Shown here one piece after another: positions 18,623-27,556 of a stretch of 64,000 nt of DNA (position 1 is its first letter; each line of letters begins with the position of its first letter). Made by a program: the position numbers and the translations under genes. Source of the stretch: Alphaproteobacteria bacterium (lineage in GTDB: Bacteria > Pseudomonadota > Alphaproteobacteria > Rhizobiales > Beijerinckiaceae); the NCBI GenBank assembly GCA_021325385.1, contig JAJPHH010000189.1, positions 1 to 64,000 of the forward strand, in the 5' to 3' direction. Under the pieces are notes generated by a model. That model did no database searches, was not told where the DNA came from, and worked only from the letters and a program-made list of their open reading frames with translations.

Positions 18623-19455
18623 CCGCCGCTTCGCGCATGGACCACATGCCCGCCCGGCGTTCCCGCCGGCGGCGGCGCCGGCGCGCCGAGATAGACGGCC
18701 ATTTCATGCGGGCCGAAATCGTCGAAACGGGCGAAGCCGGTCTCGCGTAGCAGTCTCGCCATCTCGGCCGGCCAGAACCGACTGATCAACGGCTCGCCCA
18801 AAGCGGCGACGCGGGCCTGGAACGCCTCCATAGCGGCGCGCCGCGCGCCGCTGAACGCTTCGAGCGGCTCGCCGTAATCGAAGACGACCTCCGCCGCGAC
18901 GCGGGCGATTGCCGCGAGCGTCGCGACGATCGCCTCGCGCGTCAGGTACGGCGTGACGCCGAGCCAGATGAAAAAGCTGGCCGCATGCCGGTCGAATCCG
19001 GCCTTGGCCAGTTCGTCGAGGAACGATTGTTTCTCGAAATCGACGGCGACGAAGTTCAGCGCCGGCAGCCCGGCCGGCGCCGCCGCGGCGATGCGCTCGC
19101 GCTTCCAAGCCTGCGTCGCCGGATGATCGACTTCGTACACGCTCAAGCCCTTGTCGCGATGCGGATTGCGCAAGCCGAACGTGTCGAGCCCGGCGCCGAG
19201 CAGGACGAGTTGGCGCACGTCGCGCCCGACCGCGTCGGCGAGGCGGTCCTCGGCGAAGCGGCTGCGCGCGGCGATGAACAAGCGCATTGTGCGGCGATCG
19301 GGATCCTCCTCCGCTTCGCGGACGATGGCGTCGGGATCTTCGCCGAGCATGGCGACGGCCAGCGGATCGGATAAAATCCTGCCGCCTTCGAGCAATTGAT
19401 GGACGGCGCGATGCTTTGCTGCGCCTTTGGCGGTGAGACTGGCCTCGGCTTGCAT
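18619..19455 (-). CDS. Class I SAM methyltransferase (leucine carboxyl methyltransferase-like)
   Basis: A 278-residue protein with start MQAEASLTAKGAAKHRAVH. The motif VLLGAGLDTFGLR, followed by VYEVDHPATQAWKRER and WLGVTPYLTREA, defines the TIGR00027/LCM family of SAM-dependent methyltransferases that methylate small molecules, polyketides or protein carboxyl groups in other organisms. No partner gene is visible, so the substrate is open. The frame extends to 19497 but the chosen start fits the family N-terminus. Confidence 0.88.
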   Translation of the reverse strand: MQAEASLTAKGAAKHRAVHQLLEGGRILSDPLAVAMLGEDPDAIVREAEEDPDRRTMRLFIAARSRFAEDRLADAVGRDVRQLVLLGAGLDTFGLRNPHRDKGLSVYEVDHPATQAWKRERIAAAAPAGLPALNFVAVDFEKQSFLDELAKAGFDRHAASFFIWLGVTPYLTREAIVATLAAIARVAAEVVFDYGEPLEAFSGARRAAMEAFQARVAALGEPLISRFWPAEMARLLRETGFARFDDFGPHEMAVYLGAPAPPPAGTPGGHVVHARSGG

Positions 19456-19667
19456 GATCGTGTCCGGCTCCGATCGGGAAGAAAGCGAGATTCGCAAGCC
19501 GCGGGGCAGGAAGCAAGCGTCTTGAGGCGCCGGTCTTCCGCCGGGCGAAGATAATTGCGACGGGAGCAGCCAGTCCTTTGCAGCGCAGCTAGCGAAACTA
19601 CATACATATGATTGGCGCGCTCCGTCCCTTGCATCGGCGCTGAGCTCCCGATAGCCTCCTTTCCGTC

Positions 19668-20168
19668 ATGCCGCGCGTCGTCTTCTATGCCGGATCGTTC
19701 GATCCGCTCACCAACGGCCATCTCGACGTGATCGAGCGGGCCGCGACGCTGTGCGACAGGCTCGTCGTCGGCGTCGGCGCGCATGCCAGCAAGGTCGCGC
19801 TGCTTTCGACCGACGAGCGCGTCAAGCTCATCCGCGAGGCGGCCGCGCCCGCCGCTCAATCGAGCGGCTGCGCCTTGGAGACGATCGTCTTTTCCGGCCT
19901 CGCCGTCGAGGCGGCGGCGGACGCCGGCGCGTCGGCGATCGTCCGCGGTCTTCGCGACGCCACCGATTTCGACTACGAGATGCAACTCGCCGGCATGAAC
20001 GCCGACTTGGCCCCGAAGCTGCAGACGATCTTCTTGCCCGCCTCGCGCAATGTGCGTCACATCACGGCGACGCTGGTGCGCCAGATTGCTTCGATGGGCG
20101 CCGACGTCTCCTCCTTCGTGCCGCCGAATGTCGCAGCGGCGCTGAAGGCGAAATTCGCGAAGGGTTGA
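19668..20168 (+). CDS. coaD: Phosphopantetheine adenylyltransferase
   Basis: Fourth step of CoA synthesis: ATP plus 4'-phosphopantetheine to dephospho-CoA. It has 166 residues, the usual size. [10 protein letters not shown] at residues 9-18 is the nucleotidyltransferase HxGH-type motif (T15-NG-H18). [18 protein letters not shown] and [11 protein letters not shown], the CoaD substrate-site segments, are present. Monocistronic in this window. Certain. Confidence 0.98.
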   Translation: MPRVVFYAGSFDPLTNGHLDVIERAATLCDRLVVGVGAHASKVALLSTDERVKLIREAAAPAAQSSGCALETIVFSGLAVEAAADAGASAIVRGLRDATDFDYEMQLAGMNADLAPKLQTIFLPASRNVRHITATLVRQIASMGADVSSFVPPNVAAALKAKFAKG

Positions 20169-20202
20169 GACGTACCTTCCCCTGCAGAACAGGGGCGCGC
20201 CG

Positions 20203-21009
20203 TCAGGCCGCCGTCATGGCGAACAGCCGTCCCGCCGCCGCGACCTCGTCCTGCACCCCGGCCAGCCGCAAGCAATGCCACGCCATCGCATGATTGCTCG
20301 ACGTCGCCGGAATTCCGATGCGCTCCTCGAGCCGGGCGACCGCTTCGGCCATCCTCAGGCTCGTGCACGAGACAAAGACGCAGTCGATCCCCGGCGCGGC
20401 GGCGAGCCGCTCGGCCGCCGCCTCGATCGACGCGACGGAGATGCGCGCCGCCTCGCGATCGTCCCTTCGATCGAAGGTCGCGACCGCCGCGATCGGCGCG
20501 CCGCGGTCGGCGAAATAGGAGACAAGGCCGCGATTGATCTCCGGCGCGTAGGGGGTCAGCACGCCGACGCCTTTGGCGCCAAGCGCCCGAAAGGCGGCGA
20601 GCGCCGCAGTGACCGGCGTGGTGCAGGCGACGCCGGGCCGCGCCTTCCTGATCTCGGCGAAGACCGCGTCCTCCCCGAGCGTCATCGTCGCCGACGTACA
20701 GCCGAAGGCGACGACGTCCAGCTTGACGCTCGGCAGGATCAGATCGACGGTTGGCGCGATCCGCGCGCCGATTGCGCGCAGGGTCTCGGGCGTGATCTGG
20801 TTGTCGTTGAAAACGCGCGCTTCGTAGAAGGCGACGCCGGGCAGCCGGATCAGCGCGCGATATTCGTGCTCCATCGTCTGATCGGTGGCCAGCACGACGA
20901 GGCCGATCGCGGCTCGCCCCGCGAGGCCGTCGTCAAGCTCGGATGGGAGGACGCCGAGATCGAGCGGCTGGTTCGAAGAGGCCAGGGCGCGCGCAAGATT
21001 GGTCGACAT
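20203..21009 (-). CDS. Asp/Glu racemase-superfamily protein (maleate isomerase/EutA-like)
   Basis: A 268-residue protein; GAGGGGA precedes ATG 21009. Two catalytic-type cysteines sit in VVAFGCTSATM and CVFVSCTSLRM, the paired positions of the Asp/Glu racemase, arylmalonate decarboxylase and maleate cis-trans isomerase superfamily. The N-terminal layout (GLVVLATDQTMEHEYRALI) is closest to EutA/DoeX-like and maleate-isomerase-like members. It is the last gene of a minus-strand set with a SnoaL-like protein and a D-amino-acid dehydrogenase, which suggests a role in amino-acid or dicarboxylate catabolism (inference). Confidence 0.85.
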   Translation of the reverse strand: MSTNLARALASSNQPLDLGVLPSELDDGLAGRAAIGLVVLATDQTMEHEYRALIRLPGVAFYEARVFNDNQITPETLRAIGARIAPTVDLILPSVKLDVVAFGCTSATMTLGEDAVFAEIRKARPGVACTTPVTAALAAFRALGAKGVGVLTPYAPEINRGLVSYFADRGAPIAAVATFDRRDDREAARISVASIEAAAERLAAAPGIDCVFVSCTSLRMAEAVARLEERIGIPATSSNHAMAWHCLRLAGVQDEVAAAGRLFAMTAA

Positions 21010-21038
21010 GTCTTCCCCTCGAGAAAAATCCGCAAAGC

Positions 21039-21455
21039 TCAAGAGCGCGGCGGAACGCCCAATTGTCGCAGCAGGCCGAGCAGATCAATTTCGGTCCATT
21101 GTTCGGCAATCTTGCCGTCCGCGACACGATAGATGAGCATTCCTGAATAGCTGACCTGTTTACCCGTCGGCGGCATGCCCTGAAAGTCGCCGAGCTGGGC
21201 GCCGGTGAAGCGGTAGCGCACGGCGACCTTATCCCCTTCCGCGATCTGATCCTCGACCGTAAAGCGCCCATCGGGGAAGGCTTTGCGGAAACTGGCGATG
21301 AATTGACGATTCTGCTCGAGGCCGTGAAGTTCTCGTCCCGGGTCGTGCCGCACGAAATCCAGGGCGAAGAGGTCGTCCATCCGGCGCAGATCGCCGTCGC
21401 GCCATACGTCGTCCCAGACTTGATTGGCGAGGAATTTGTTCTGCTCCGTCGCCAT
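21039..21455 (-). CDS. SnoaL-like/ester cyclase family protein
   Basis: A 138-residue NTF2-like fold protein. WRDGDLRRMDDLFALDFVRHDPGRELHGLEQNRQFIASFR is the typical SnoaL-like start, with FPDGRFTVEDQIAEGDKVAVRYRFTG and a PPTGKQVSYSGMLIYRVADGKIAEQWTE end. Members are polyketide cyclases, isomerases or unknown small-molecule enzymes. It sits 29 bp upstream of the racemase gene in the same direction and 59 bp downstream of the dehydrogenase gene, so it is probably co-transcribed. Confidence 0.88.
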   Translation of the reverse strand: MATEQNKFLANQVWDDVWRDGDLRRMDDLFALDFVRHDPGRELHGLEQNRQFIASFRKAFPDGRFTVEDQIAEGDKVAVRYRFTGAQLGDFQGMPPTGKQVSYSGMLIYRVADGKIAEQWTEIDLLGLLRQLGVPPRS

Positions 21456-21514
21456 GACATGTTCCCCTTCAGATGGCCGCCATCGACGTCGCGAGAGCTC
21501 CGCTCAGCATTGGT

Positions 21515-22759
21515 TCATGCGGCGACCAGGCCGTCCATCGCAATGGCCGGCCGGCGACCGGCGATGAGATCGGCGGTGATCCGGGCCGAGCCGTGCGACA
21601 TGGTCCAGCCAATATGACCGTGGCCCGTGTTAAGGTAGAGATTGCCGTAACGCCGGCGGCCGAACAGCGGGAGGTTGGTCGGCGTCATCGGCCTGAGGCC
21701 CGCCCACATTTCGGCGCGCTCGTAATCGGCGCCGTCCGGGTACAATTCCTCTGTCACGCGCTTCATGAAAGCGAAGTCGGATGGTTTGTGGCTCGTATCG
21801 TACCCTGCGAATTCCGCCGTCGCGGTGACGCGCAGCCGGTCGCCGAAATTGGAGATCGCGACGAGATTGTGCTCGTCGATGGCGGCGAGCGTCGGCGGCG
21901 CGCGGTGATTGCCGATCGGGATGGTCAGCGAATAGCCCTTGATCGGATAGATCGGCAAATCGAGGCCGAGCTGGCCCGCCAGGAGCGGGCTGTCGGCGCC
22001 GAGCGCCAGCACGTAGAGATCGCCTTTGACCGGGCCTTTGTCGGTTAGGACGCCCGCGATCTTGTCGGCCGAGGTCTCGAAGCCTGTTATCGTCACGCCG
22101 GTGCGCAGGTCGCCGCCCCGCGCTGCGACCTTCGCCGCCAGCGCGCGGGTGAACTTGGCTGGATCGCCGGTCTCGTCGGTCGGGCAATAAATGGCGCCGG
22201 CGATCTTGTCCTTCGCGGCGGCCAGGGATGGGTCGAGCGCAATCACCCCGTTGCGGTCGAGAAGCTTAATTTCCTGCCCGTCCTCTTCGAGCAGCTTCAT
22301 ATGCGCCGCGCCTTTCTCGAAAGCCTGGGCGTCGCGGTAGAAATAGAGAATGCCGCGCTGGTTCCGATCATGGTCGATCGCCTCCTCGGCGACGACTTCG
22401 CCCAACACTTTCTGCGAATAGGCGGCGAGACGGTGCTTGAGAAGCGTGTTGCGCCGCGCCTTGGCGTCGGTGCACTCCAGCAGGAACAGCAGCGACCAGC
22501 GATAGAGGCGCGGGTCGGCGGAGAATCGGAAGCGCAGCGCCTGATCCTTGAGGACCAGCGATTTCAAGAGGATCAGCGGCGCCTTGGGCGACGACCAGAC
22601 AAAGGAATGGCCGGGCGCGATCATGCCGGCATTGCCCCAGCTCGTCCCGGCCGCGACCGCTTCGCGCTTCTCGAGAAGCACGACTTCGTGACCGTCCCTC
22701 TGAAGCTGATAGGCCGTGGTCACTCCGACCACGCCGCCGCCAAGCACCACAACGCGCAT
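21515..22759 (-). CDS. dadA: D-amino acid dehydrogenase
   Basis: FAD enzyme that oxidises D-amino acids to 2-oxo acids and feeds electrons to the respiratory chain. It has 414 residues from ATG 22759. MRVVVLGGGVVGVTTAYQL is the FAD Rossmann motif; EKREAVAAGTSWGNAGMI is the DadA signature after it, and GLRPMTPTNLPLFG and LYLNTGHGHIGWTMSHGSA near the end are typical. It is first in an apparent operon with the SnoaL-like and racemase genes. No alanine racemase of the classical dadX type is nearby. Confidence 0.93.
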   Translation of the reverse strand: MRVVVLGGGVVGVTTAYQLQRDGHEVVLLEKREAVAAGTSWGNAGMIAPGHSFVWSSPKAPLILLKSLVLKDQALRFRFSADPRLYRWSLLFLLECTDAKARRNTLLKHRLAAYSQKVLGEVVAEEAIDHDRNQRGILYFYRDAQAFEKGAAHMKLLEEDGQEIKLLDRNGVIALDPSLAAAKDKIAGAIYCPTDETGDPAKFTRALAAKVAARGGDLRTGVTITGFETSADKIAGVLTDKGPVKGDLYVLALGADSPLLAGQLGLDLPIYPIKGYSLTIPIGNHRAPPTLAAIDEHNLVAISNFGDRLRVTATAEFAGYDTSHKPSDFAFMKRVTEELYPDGADYERAEMWAGLRPMTPTNLPLFGRRRYGNLYLNTGHGHIGWTMSHGSARITADLIAGRRPAIAMDGLVAA

Positions 22760-22792
22760 GAGGCTCCGCCTTTTTCCGAAGAATAGCACCAT

Positions 22793-22820
22793 GTCATTTC
22801 CGCGAAAGCTGGAATCCTAG
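22793..22820. repeat. Single arm of palindromic repeat family A
   Basis: gtcatttccgcgaaagctgg and the following aatcc match one arm of the repeat present in full at 38.8 and 46.7 kb (family A). It lies 34 bp before the dadA start in the divergent gap to ribH. Confidence 0.75.
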
Positions 22821-22970
22821 CTGAGCTCGCGGCGTGCGGTTCACACGGCCCGGATCGCCGCTTTCGGAAATGGCAGGCATCGCGTCGCCAGCCTTGCCTC
22901 CGGCCGCCGGGCCCTTTATGCCGTCGCCCGGCGCCAGCGCCATTTCGCCCACCGCAAACGTTTAGGACCT

Positions 22971-23465
22971 ATGGCCGAGCCGCGCCGCGATCCCTTAATT
23001 CCGCCGCCGAGCCTCAAAGGCGGCCGGATTCTCATCGTCGAGGCCCGTTTCTACGAAGCGATTGGCGCGATGCTGATGGACGGCGCGCGTCGCGCGCTCG
23101 AAGCGGCCGGCGCGGCCTTCGATGTCGTGACCGTGCCCGGCGCGCTCGAAATTCCGATCGCCGCCGCGATCGAGCTCGACGCCGCCGCTTCCGCCGGCAG
23201 GCCTTATGACGGCCTCGTCGCGCTTGGCTGCGTCATTCGCGGCGAGACCTATCATTTCGAGATCGTCGCCGGCGAATCTTCGCGCGCTTTGATCGATCTG
23301 GGCGTCGCCCGCCGCCTGCCGCTCGGCAATGGCGTCCTCACCGTCGAAAACGAGCAGCAGGCCCTCGTCCGCGCCGACCCGGCCCAGGGCGACAAGGGCG
23401 GCGACGCGGCTCGGGCGGCGATCGTCCTTGCCGCGCTGAAACGCCGATCGGGAGCGGCGCGATGA
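22971..23465 (+). CDS. ribH: 6,7-dimethyl-8-ribityllumazine synthase
   Basis: Penultimate step of riboflavin synthesis, condensing 5-amino-6-ribitylaminouracil with 3,4-dihydroxybutanone 4-phosphate in an icosahedral or pentameric enzyme. It has 164 residues. [27 protein letters not shown] (with the catalytic His) and [14 protein letters not shown] are the diagnostic segments. Its end overlaps nusB by 4 bp (ATGA); the ribH-nusB pair is a common alphaproteobacterial operon. Confidence 0.97.
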   Translation: MAEPRRDPLIPPPSLKGGRILIVEARFYEAIGAMLMDGARRALEAAGAAFDVVTVPGALEIPIAAAIELDAAASAGRPYDGLVALGCVIRGETYHFEIVAGESSRALIDLGVARRLPLGNGVLTVENEQQALVRADPAQGDKGGDAARAAIVLAALKRRSGAAR

Positions 23466-23917
23466 GCGCCGCCGATCAACGCGCCGCAGCGCGGCTCGCC
23501 GCGGTGCAAGCGCTCTATCAGATGGAGGTCGCCGACAAGGGCCTCAACGACATTCTCGCCGAGTTCGAATCGCACTGGATCGGCCGAGAGGTCGAGGGCG
23601 AGCAGTATAAGCCGGCGGAGCTTGGTCTATTTCGCGACATCCTGTCCGGCGTGCTCGCCGATCAGCGCGCCATCGACCGCGCCCTCGACGAGACCTTGAG
23701 CGAAGGCTGGCCGCTGAAGCGCATCGAAGCCTTGATGCGCGCCATCCTGCGCGCCGGCCTCTACGAGCTGAAGAGCCGGCCCGACATTCCGGCCCGCGTC
23801 GCGATCAAGGAATATGTCGACATCGCCGCGGCCTTCTACGCCAACGAGGAGGCCGGCATGATCAACGCCGTCCTCGACACGCTGGCGAGAAAGGCGCGGC
23901 CGAAGGAGTTCGCCTGA
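23462..23917 (+). CDS. nusB: Transcription antitermination factor NusB
   Basis: A 151-residue RNA-binding protein that pairs with NusE (S10) on boxA of rRNA transcripts. The all-helical family pattern is seen: [13 protein letters not shown] at the start, [29 protein letters not shown] in the middle and [31 protein letters not shown] at the end. Start overlaps ribH. Certain. Confidence 0.97.
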   Translation: MSAADQRAAARLAAVQALYQMEVADKGLNDILAEFESHWIGREVEGEQYKPAELGLFRDILSGVLADQRAIDRALDETLSEGWPLKRIEALMRAILRAGLYELKSRPDIPARVAIKEYVDIAAAFYANEEAGMINAVLDTLARKARPKEFA

Positions 23918-24015
23918 CGCGCACGCCTCTCTCGAAGAAAGAGACCCAGCGACGAGAGATAAGGCCTGCCAGAAAGAAATAAGCGGCGGATCGCGGCGTA
24001 CTGATGAAGTACGCC

Positions 24016-24828
24016 TCACATTGACCGCCGTACCCCTCGCCCGCGATCGTCTCCCTTCATCGGGGGAGGCGAAGTCGCCGCGACGATCGCCGGAATGGCG
24101 AGGGCGCGAAACGCCCGGTCGACCTCGGCGGGCGAAGGACAGGCTTTGCGCTCGGCCCGCCAGGCGAGCGTCGCCATGAGAGCGCCGACCAGGAACTCGG
24201 CCGCGGCGCTGCGCGGCGCGCCGACTTCGCCGCTCGGCGGCGCGATCGCGGCGAGGTCCTGGCGGATCAACTCCAGCAGCAGCCCGCGCAACCGGCTCAT
24301 CGCGATGACCGAGCCGCGGTCGCCGAGCAGCGCGCGATAGACGTCGCGATAGCTCGCGGCGTGCTCGAACATCGCGCCGCTGAAGCCGAGGCAGCGCTCG
24401 CCGACGCCGCCTTTGCGGGCGAGCGCCTCGCGTTGGCGCGCTGTCAGTTGCGTGCGCAAATCCGCCAGCTCGCCGGTGAGCAGGTCCTCCTTGCTGGCGT
24501 AATGGGCGTAGAAGGTCGAGCGGCCGACATTGGCGCGCTCGACAATGTCCTTGATCGTCGTCGCTTCGTAGCCTTTCTCCAGCACAAGCGCGATCATCGC
24601 CTGGTGAAGCGCCTGGCGCGTGCGACCGATGCGGCGATCCTGGCGTGGACTGTCATTCCCGCGAAAGCTGGAATCCGGAGGACCTCCGCGGTTGAGGGCT
24701 TGCCCAGCCTTGATTGGCGCGTTCGCGGGAGGGACCCAATTCGCTTCCGCGACGGGGGAGGCGCGTCCTGGTCGCTTGCGACGGTTTCGCTCGTTTCTGG
24801 ACATTTCGGCCGACAAGTTCATTCCCAT
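24016..24828 (-). CDS. TetR/AcrR regulator with repeat-derived N-terminal extension
   Basis: The DNA-binding domain is clear (QALHQAMIALVLEKGYEATTIKDIVERANVGRSTFYAHYASKEDLL). No start codon lies close to it. The frame can begin only upstream of repeat copy A2 (24651-24735), at ATG 24828, 24822 or 24804. So about 60-70 residues, including PPDSSFRGNDS translated from the repeat, precede the domain if it is expressed from these codons. The ligand domain follows the usual TetR layout. It is divergent from a membrane methyltransferase, its probable target. Start uncertain. Confidence 0.85.
   Translation of the reverse strand: MGMNLSAEMSRNERNRRKRPGRASPVAEANWVPPANAPIKAGQALNRGGPPDSSFRGNDSPRQDRRIGRTRQALHQAMIALVLEKGYEATTIKDIVERANVGRSTFYAHYASKEDLLTGELADLRTQLTARQREALARKGGVGERCLGFSGAMFEHAASYRDVYRALLGDRGSVIAMSRLRGLLLELIRQDLAAIAPPSGEVGAPRSAAAEFLVGALMATLAWRAERKACPSPAEVDRAFRALAIPAIVAATSPPPMKGDDRGRGVRRSM
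24651..24735. repeat. Palindromic repeat family A, copy inside a coding frame
   Basis: Left arm tgtcattcccgcgaaagctg and right arm gattggcgcgttcgcgggag flank a short spacer with cttgcccagcc, the same build as the full copies at 38.8 and 46.7 kb. The right arm is degenerate. It lies within the 5' part of the tetR frame. Confidence 0.75.
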
Positions 24829-24867
24829 TCATGGACATTCTGTTCAGTAATCGTCGGCGTGTCCATC
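24798..24867. promoter_or_regulatory. Candidate TetR operator region
   Basis: The start of tetR and the short gap before the methyltransferase gene hold two direct copies of tggacatt (24798-24805 and 24832-24839) and an inverted tgtcca at 24860-24865. The last two form a loose dyad around the gap. They could be repressor half-sites; this is pattern only. Confidence 0.3.
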
Positions 24868-24883
24868 AATGTGGAGGCTCGTC

Positions 24884-25864
24884 ATGGCGGTCAACGACGC
24901 CCATCGCGCCCATGGCGCCCATCGTCACGGTCATATGGGTCTGGTCGGCCTGATCGGCGTCGCGGCCGGGCTGTTCTTGATGATTTATGTGCCGTCTCTG
25001 CCGGCGATTTCCCGCGCGGTTCTGCTGTTCGGCGGCTTTCACCTGGTCGGCGCAATCGTGCTTCTCGCCTCGCTCTATGTCATGGCCGGCGAGCGCATGG
25101 GGCGGCGCTTACGCGCGCTCGGCGGCGGCGAAGCTCGGGGTTACGACTTCGGCTGGGCGCCGGCTTGGACCTATGGTCCCTGGATCGCCGCCATGATCCT
25201 GATCGCCAGCGCGGTCGCGATCGAAGTCGCGGCGCCGGGTTTCTGGCCGGCAGCGATCGCCTTGACCTTGCTCGCCGCCTCCTTTTTCGCCGGCGGCCTG
25301 ATCGCGCGTACGACCGGAAAGTACGATTACGCCGTCCTGCCCATGGTCGATCTCTGGCCCGGCGAGGCCGGACAAGCGCTCGACGCCGGCTGCGGTGCGG
25401 GCAGAACCACGCTCGCGCTTGGCCGGGCCTATAAGAAGGGCAGGATCGTCGCGCTCGACCGCTTCGATTCAAGCTACATCGCCGATGGCGGCCGCGCGCT
25501 GCTCGAAGAGAATCTGCGCCGGGCGAACCTCAGCGAGCGTGTCGCGATCGAGCAGGGCGACCTCACGGCGCTGCCTTTCGCCGCCGACCATTTCGACGCC
25601 GCGGTCAGCGCCCACGCCGTCGATCATCTCGGGCCTCAGACCAAGCTGGGCCTCAGCGAAATCCGACGCGTGCTCAAGCCGGGCGGCAGGTTCTTGTTGA
25701 TCGTCTGGGTTCCCGGCTGGACCATGTTCGCCATCGCCAACGCCTTGGCTTTCTCTTTGGCGCCGAAGCGCGCCTGGCGGCGCATGGCTGCGGAGGCGGG
25801 CTTCCTGCTCGGCGACGAGGGCATGTTCAACGGCTATTGGTTCGCGCTGCTGACGAAGCCTTAA
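24884..25864 (+). CDS. Membrane methyltransferase (class I SAM domain with four TM segments)
   Basis: About 326 residues. GGAGG 8-12 bp upstream supports ATG 24884. A His-rich start (HRAHGAHRHGH) is followed by about four hydrophobic segments (roughly residues 18-35, 43-67, 100-118 and 122-140), then a methyltransferase domain with motif I ALDAGCGAGRTTLALG, LDRFDSSYIADGG, QGDLTALPF and LKPGGRFLLIVWVPG. Substrate unknown; a lipid or membrane-bound small molecule is suggested by the anchoring. Divergent from a TetR gene with a 55 bp gap. Confidence 0.88.
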   Translation: MAVNDAHRAHGAHRHGHMGLVGLIGVAAGLFLMIYVPSLPAISRAVLLFGGFHLVGAIVLLASLYVMAGERMGRRLRALGGGEARGYDFGWAPAWTYGPWIAAMILIASAVAIEVAAPGFWPAAIALTLLAASFFAGGLIARTTGKYDYAVLPMVDLWPGEAGQALDAGCGAGRTTLALGRAYKKGRIVALDRFDSSYIADGGRALLEENLRRANLSERVAIEQGDLTALPFAADHFDAAVSAHAVDHLGPQTKLGLSEIRRVLKPGGRFLLIVWVPGWTMFAIANALAFSLAPKRAWRRMAAEAGFLLGDEGMFNGYWFALLTKP

Positions 25865-25911
25865 GGCGAGCATTCGCGCGCCGCCTCGGCGAGCGCGAAA
25901 CCCGGAATCCC

Positions 25912-27372
25912 TCACCCCGCAAGCGCCGGCGGCCTTCGCTTCTCCGGCCATTGCGTAGCCCGATGATAGGCCTGCGCCAATTGCAGTGTCTCGAGCTCCG
26001 CGCGATTGGCGCCGCAAATCTGGACGCCCATCGGCAGCCCCTCGGCGTTGAATCCCGCCGGCGCGGCGAGCGCCGGAACGCCCGCCATCGTGGCCGGGAC
26101 GGCGCATTTCATCCATTCGTGATAAGTCTCCATCGTCCTTCCCGCGATTGAGCGCGGCCAATGCGTCTCGACCGCGAAAGGGAAGACTTGTGCAGTCGGC
26201 AGGACGAAGAAGTCGTAACGTTCGAAGAAGCGCAGCATCGCCCGATGCCATTGAGTATGGACCTCGGCCGCCGCCGATATGTCGAACGCCGAGAGCGCCC
26301 GGCCGCGCTCGATTTCCCAAATCGCCTCGGGTTTGAGCAGCGCGCGCTTGGCGGGATCGCGGTAGAACGGCATGAGTCTCGCCCCCGTACGCCACGCGCG
26401 CAGCGTGACGAAGGCCTGCCAGAGAGCGTCGAAGGAAAAGTCAGGTACGGCGGCCTCGACGACGCAGCCGAGCGTTTCGAGTGTCCGAAGGGCCTGCTCG
26501 CAAATTGCGAGGACGCCAGGTTCGTAGGGGATCGCGCCGCCGAAATCGCCGAGCCAGGCGATCCGTTTGCCGGCAACGTCCGCATCGAGCGCGCCGCAAA
26601 ACGCCTCGCCGTCGCCGGGAATGGACAAAGGCTCGCGCGCGTCATAGCCGGCTATGACCGACAGCAACAGGCCCAGATCAGCAGGATTGCGCGCCATCGG
26701 CCCGACGACTCCCATTGACGGCAGCCAAGCGTCGAGGCCCTCGGCAGGCACGCGCCCGAGGCTGGGTCGAAAACCGTACACGTTGCTCCAGCCGGCCGGA
26801 TTGCGCAGGCTGCCGCCATAATCGCTGCCGTCGGCGAGCGGCAGCATGCGCAGCGCGAGCGCCACGGCCGCGCCGCCGCTGCTCCCGCCCGACGTTCGCT
26901 GGGGGTCATAAGCGTTGCGGGTGGCGCCATAAACTTGATTGTAGGTTTGCGAGCCGAGTCCGAATTCCGGCGTGTTGGTCTTGCCAATGAAGATCGCGCC
27001 GGCTCTCCGCAAGCGTTCGACGAAAATCGAGTCGCTCGTCGGGACGAAGCCTTTCAGCAGCGGCGCGCCCATTGTCGTCGGCAAGCCCTGGACCGAGGCG
27101 AGGTCCTTCACGGCGATCGGAAACCCGTGCAGCGGACCAAGCGCCTCGCCGCGCGCGATCGCCTCATCGGCGGCCCGCGCCCTGGCCAGAAGCGGCGCGC
27201 GCTCTTGCAATGCGACGATCGCGTTGAAACGCGGGTTCAGAGCCTCGATGCGATCAAGCGACGTCGCCATGAGTTCGGCGCAGGAAATGCGTCGGCTCCT
27301 GATCGCGCGAGCCAAATCGATCGCGTCGGTATCGAGAATTTCGGGCGCGACGCTCGGCAAGAGATCGTCCAT
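25912..27372 (-). CDS. Amidase signature family hydrolase
   Basis: A 486-residue amidase with the Ser-cisSer-Lys triad visible: Lys89 in HGFPIAVKDLA, cis-Ser164 in RTSGGSSGGAAVA and nucleophile Ser188 in GSDYGGSLRNPAG, with the typical 24-residue spacing. It hydrolyses an unspecified amide. It lacks the features of GatA and is not near gatB/gatC, so a catabolic or detoxifying amidase is more likely. Single gene, convergent with the methyltransferase. Confidence 0.94.
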   Translation of the reverse strand: MDDLLPSVAPEILDTDAIDLARAIRSRRISCAELMATSLDRIEALNPRFNAIVALQERAPLLARARAADEAIARGEALGPLHGFPIAVKDLASVQGLPTTMGAPLLKGFVPTSDSIFVERLRRAGAIFIGKTNTPEFGLGSQTYNQVYGATRNAYDPQRTSGGSSGGAAVALALRMLPLADGSDYGGSLRNPAGWSNVYGFRPSLGRVPAEGLDAWLPSMGVVGPMARNPADLGLLLSVIAGYDAREPLSIPGDGEAFCGALDADVAGKRIAWLGDFGGAIPYEPGVLAICEQALRTLETLGCVVEAAVPDFSFDALWQAFVTLRAWRTGARLMPFYRDPAKRALLKPEAIWEIERGRALSAFDISAAAEVHTQWHRAMLRFFERYDFFVLPTAQVFPFAVETHWPRSIAGRTMETYHEWMKCAVPATMAGVPALAAPAGFNAEGLPMGVQICGANRAELETLQLAQAYHRATQWPEKRRPPALAG

Positions 27373-27556
27373 GGTTCAGCGTCCTAGATGGCCTGATGCT
27401 GGTTGAAACGAACCGCCAGCAGCGGCCGGATCCAAGGCGCGATCGAAATGTCGCCCTATAGCCGGACTATATGCGAACGCCGCGGCTCGGGAGGACGTCG
27501 ATATCGAAAGTCCGCCCGCTGCTCGAGCCTCGCGCGCCCGGCAATCACGTTGCGAC

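Noticed and set aside
24016-24735. A separate small gene in the repeat region upstream of the TetR domain
   Set aside because: The frame is continuous with the TetR domain and there is no stop or independent start between them.
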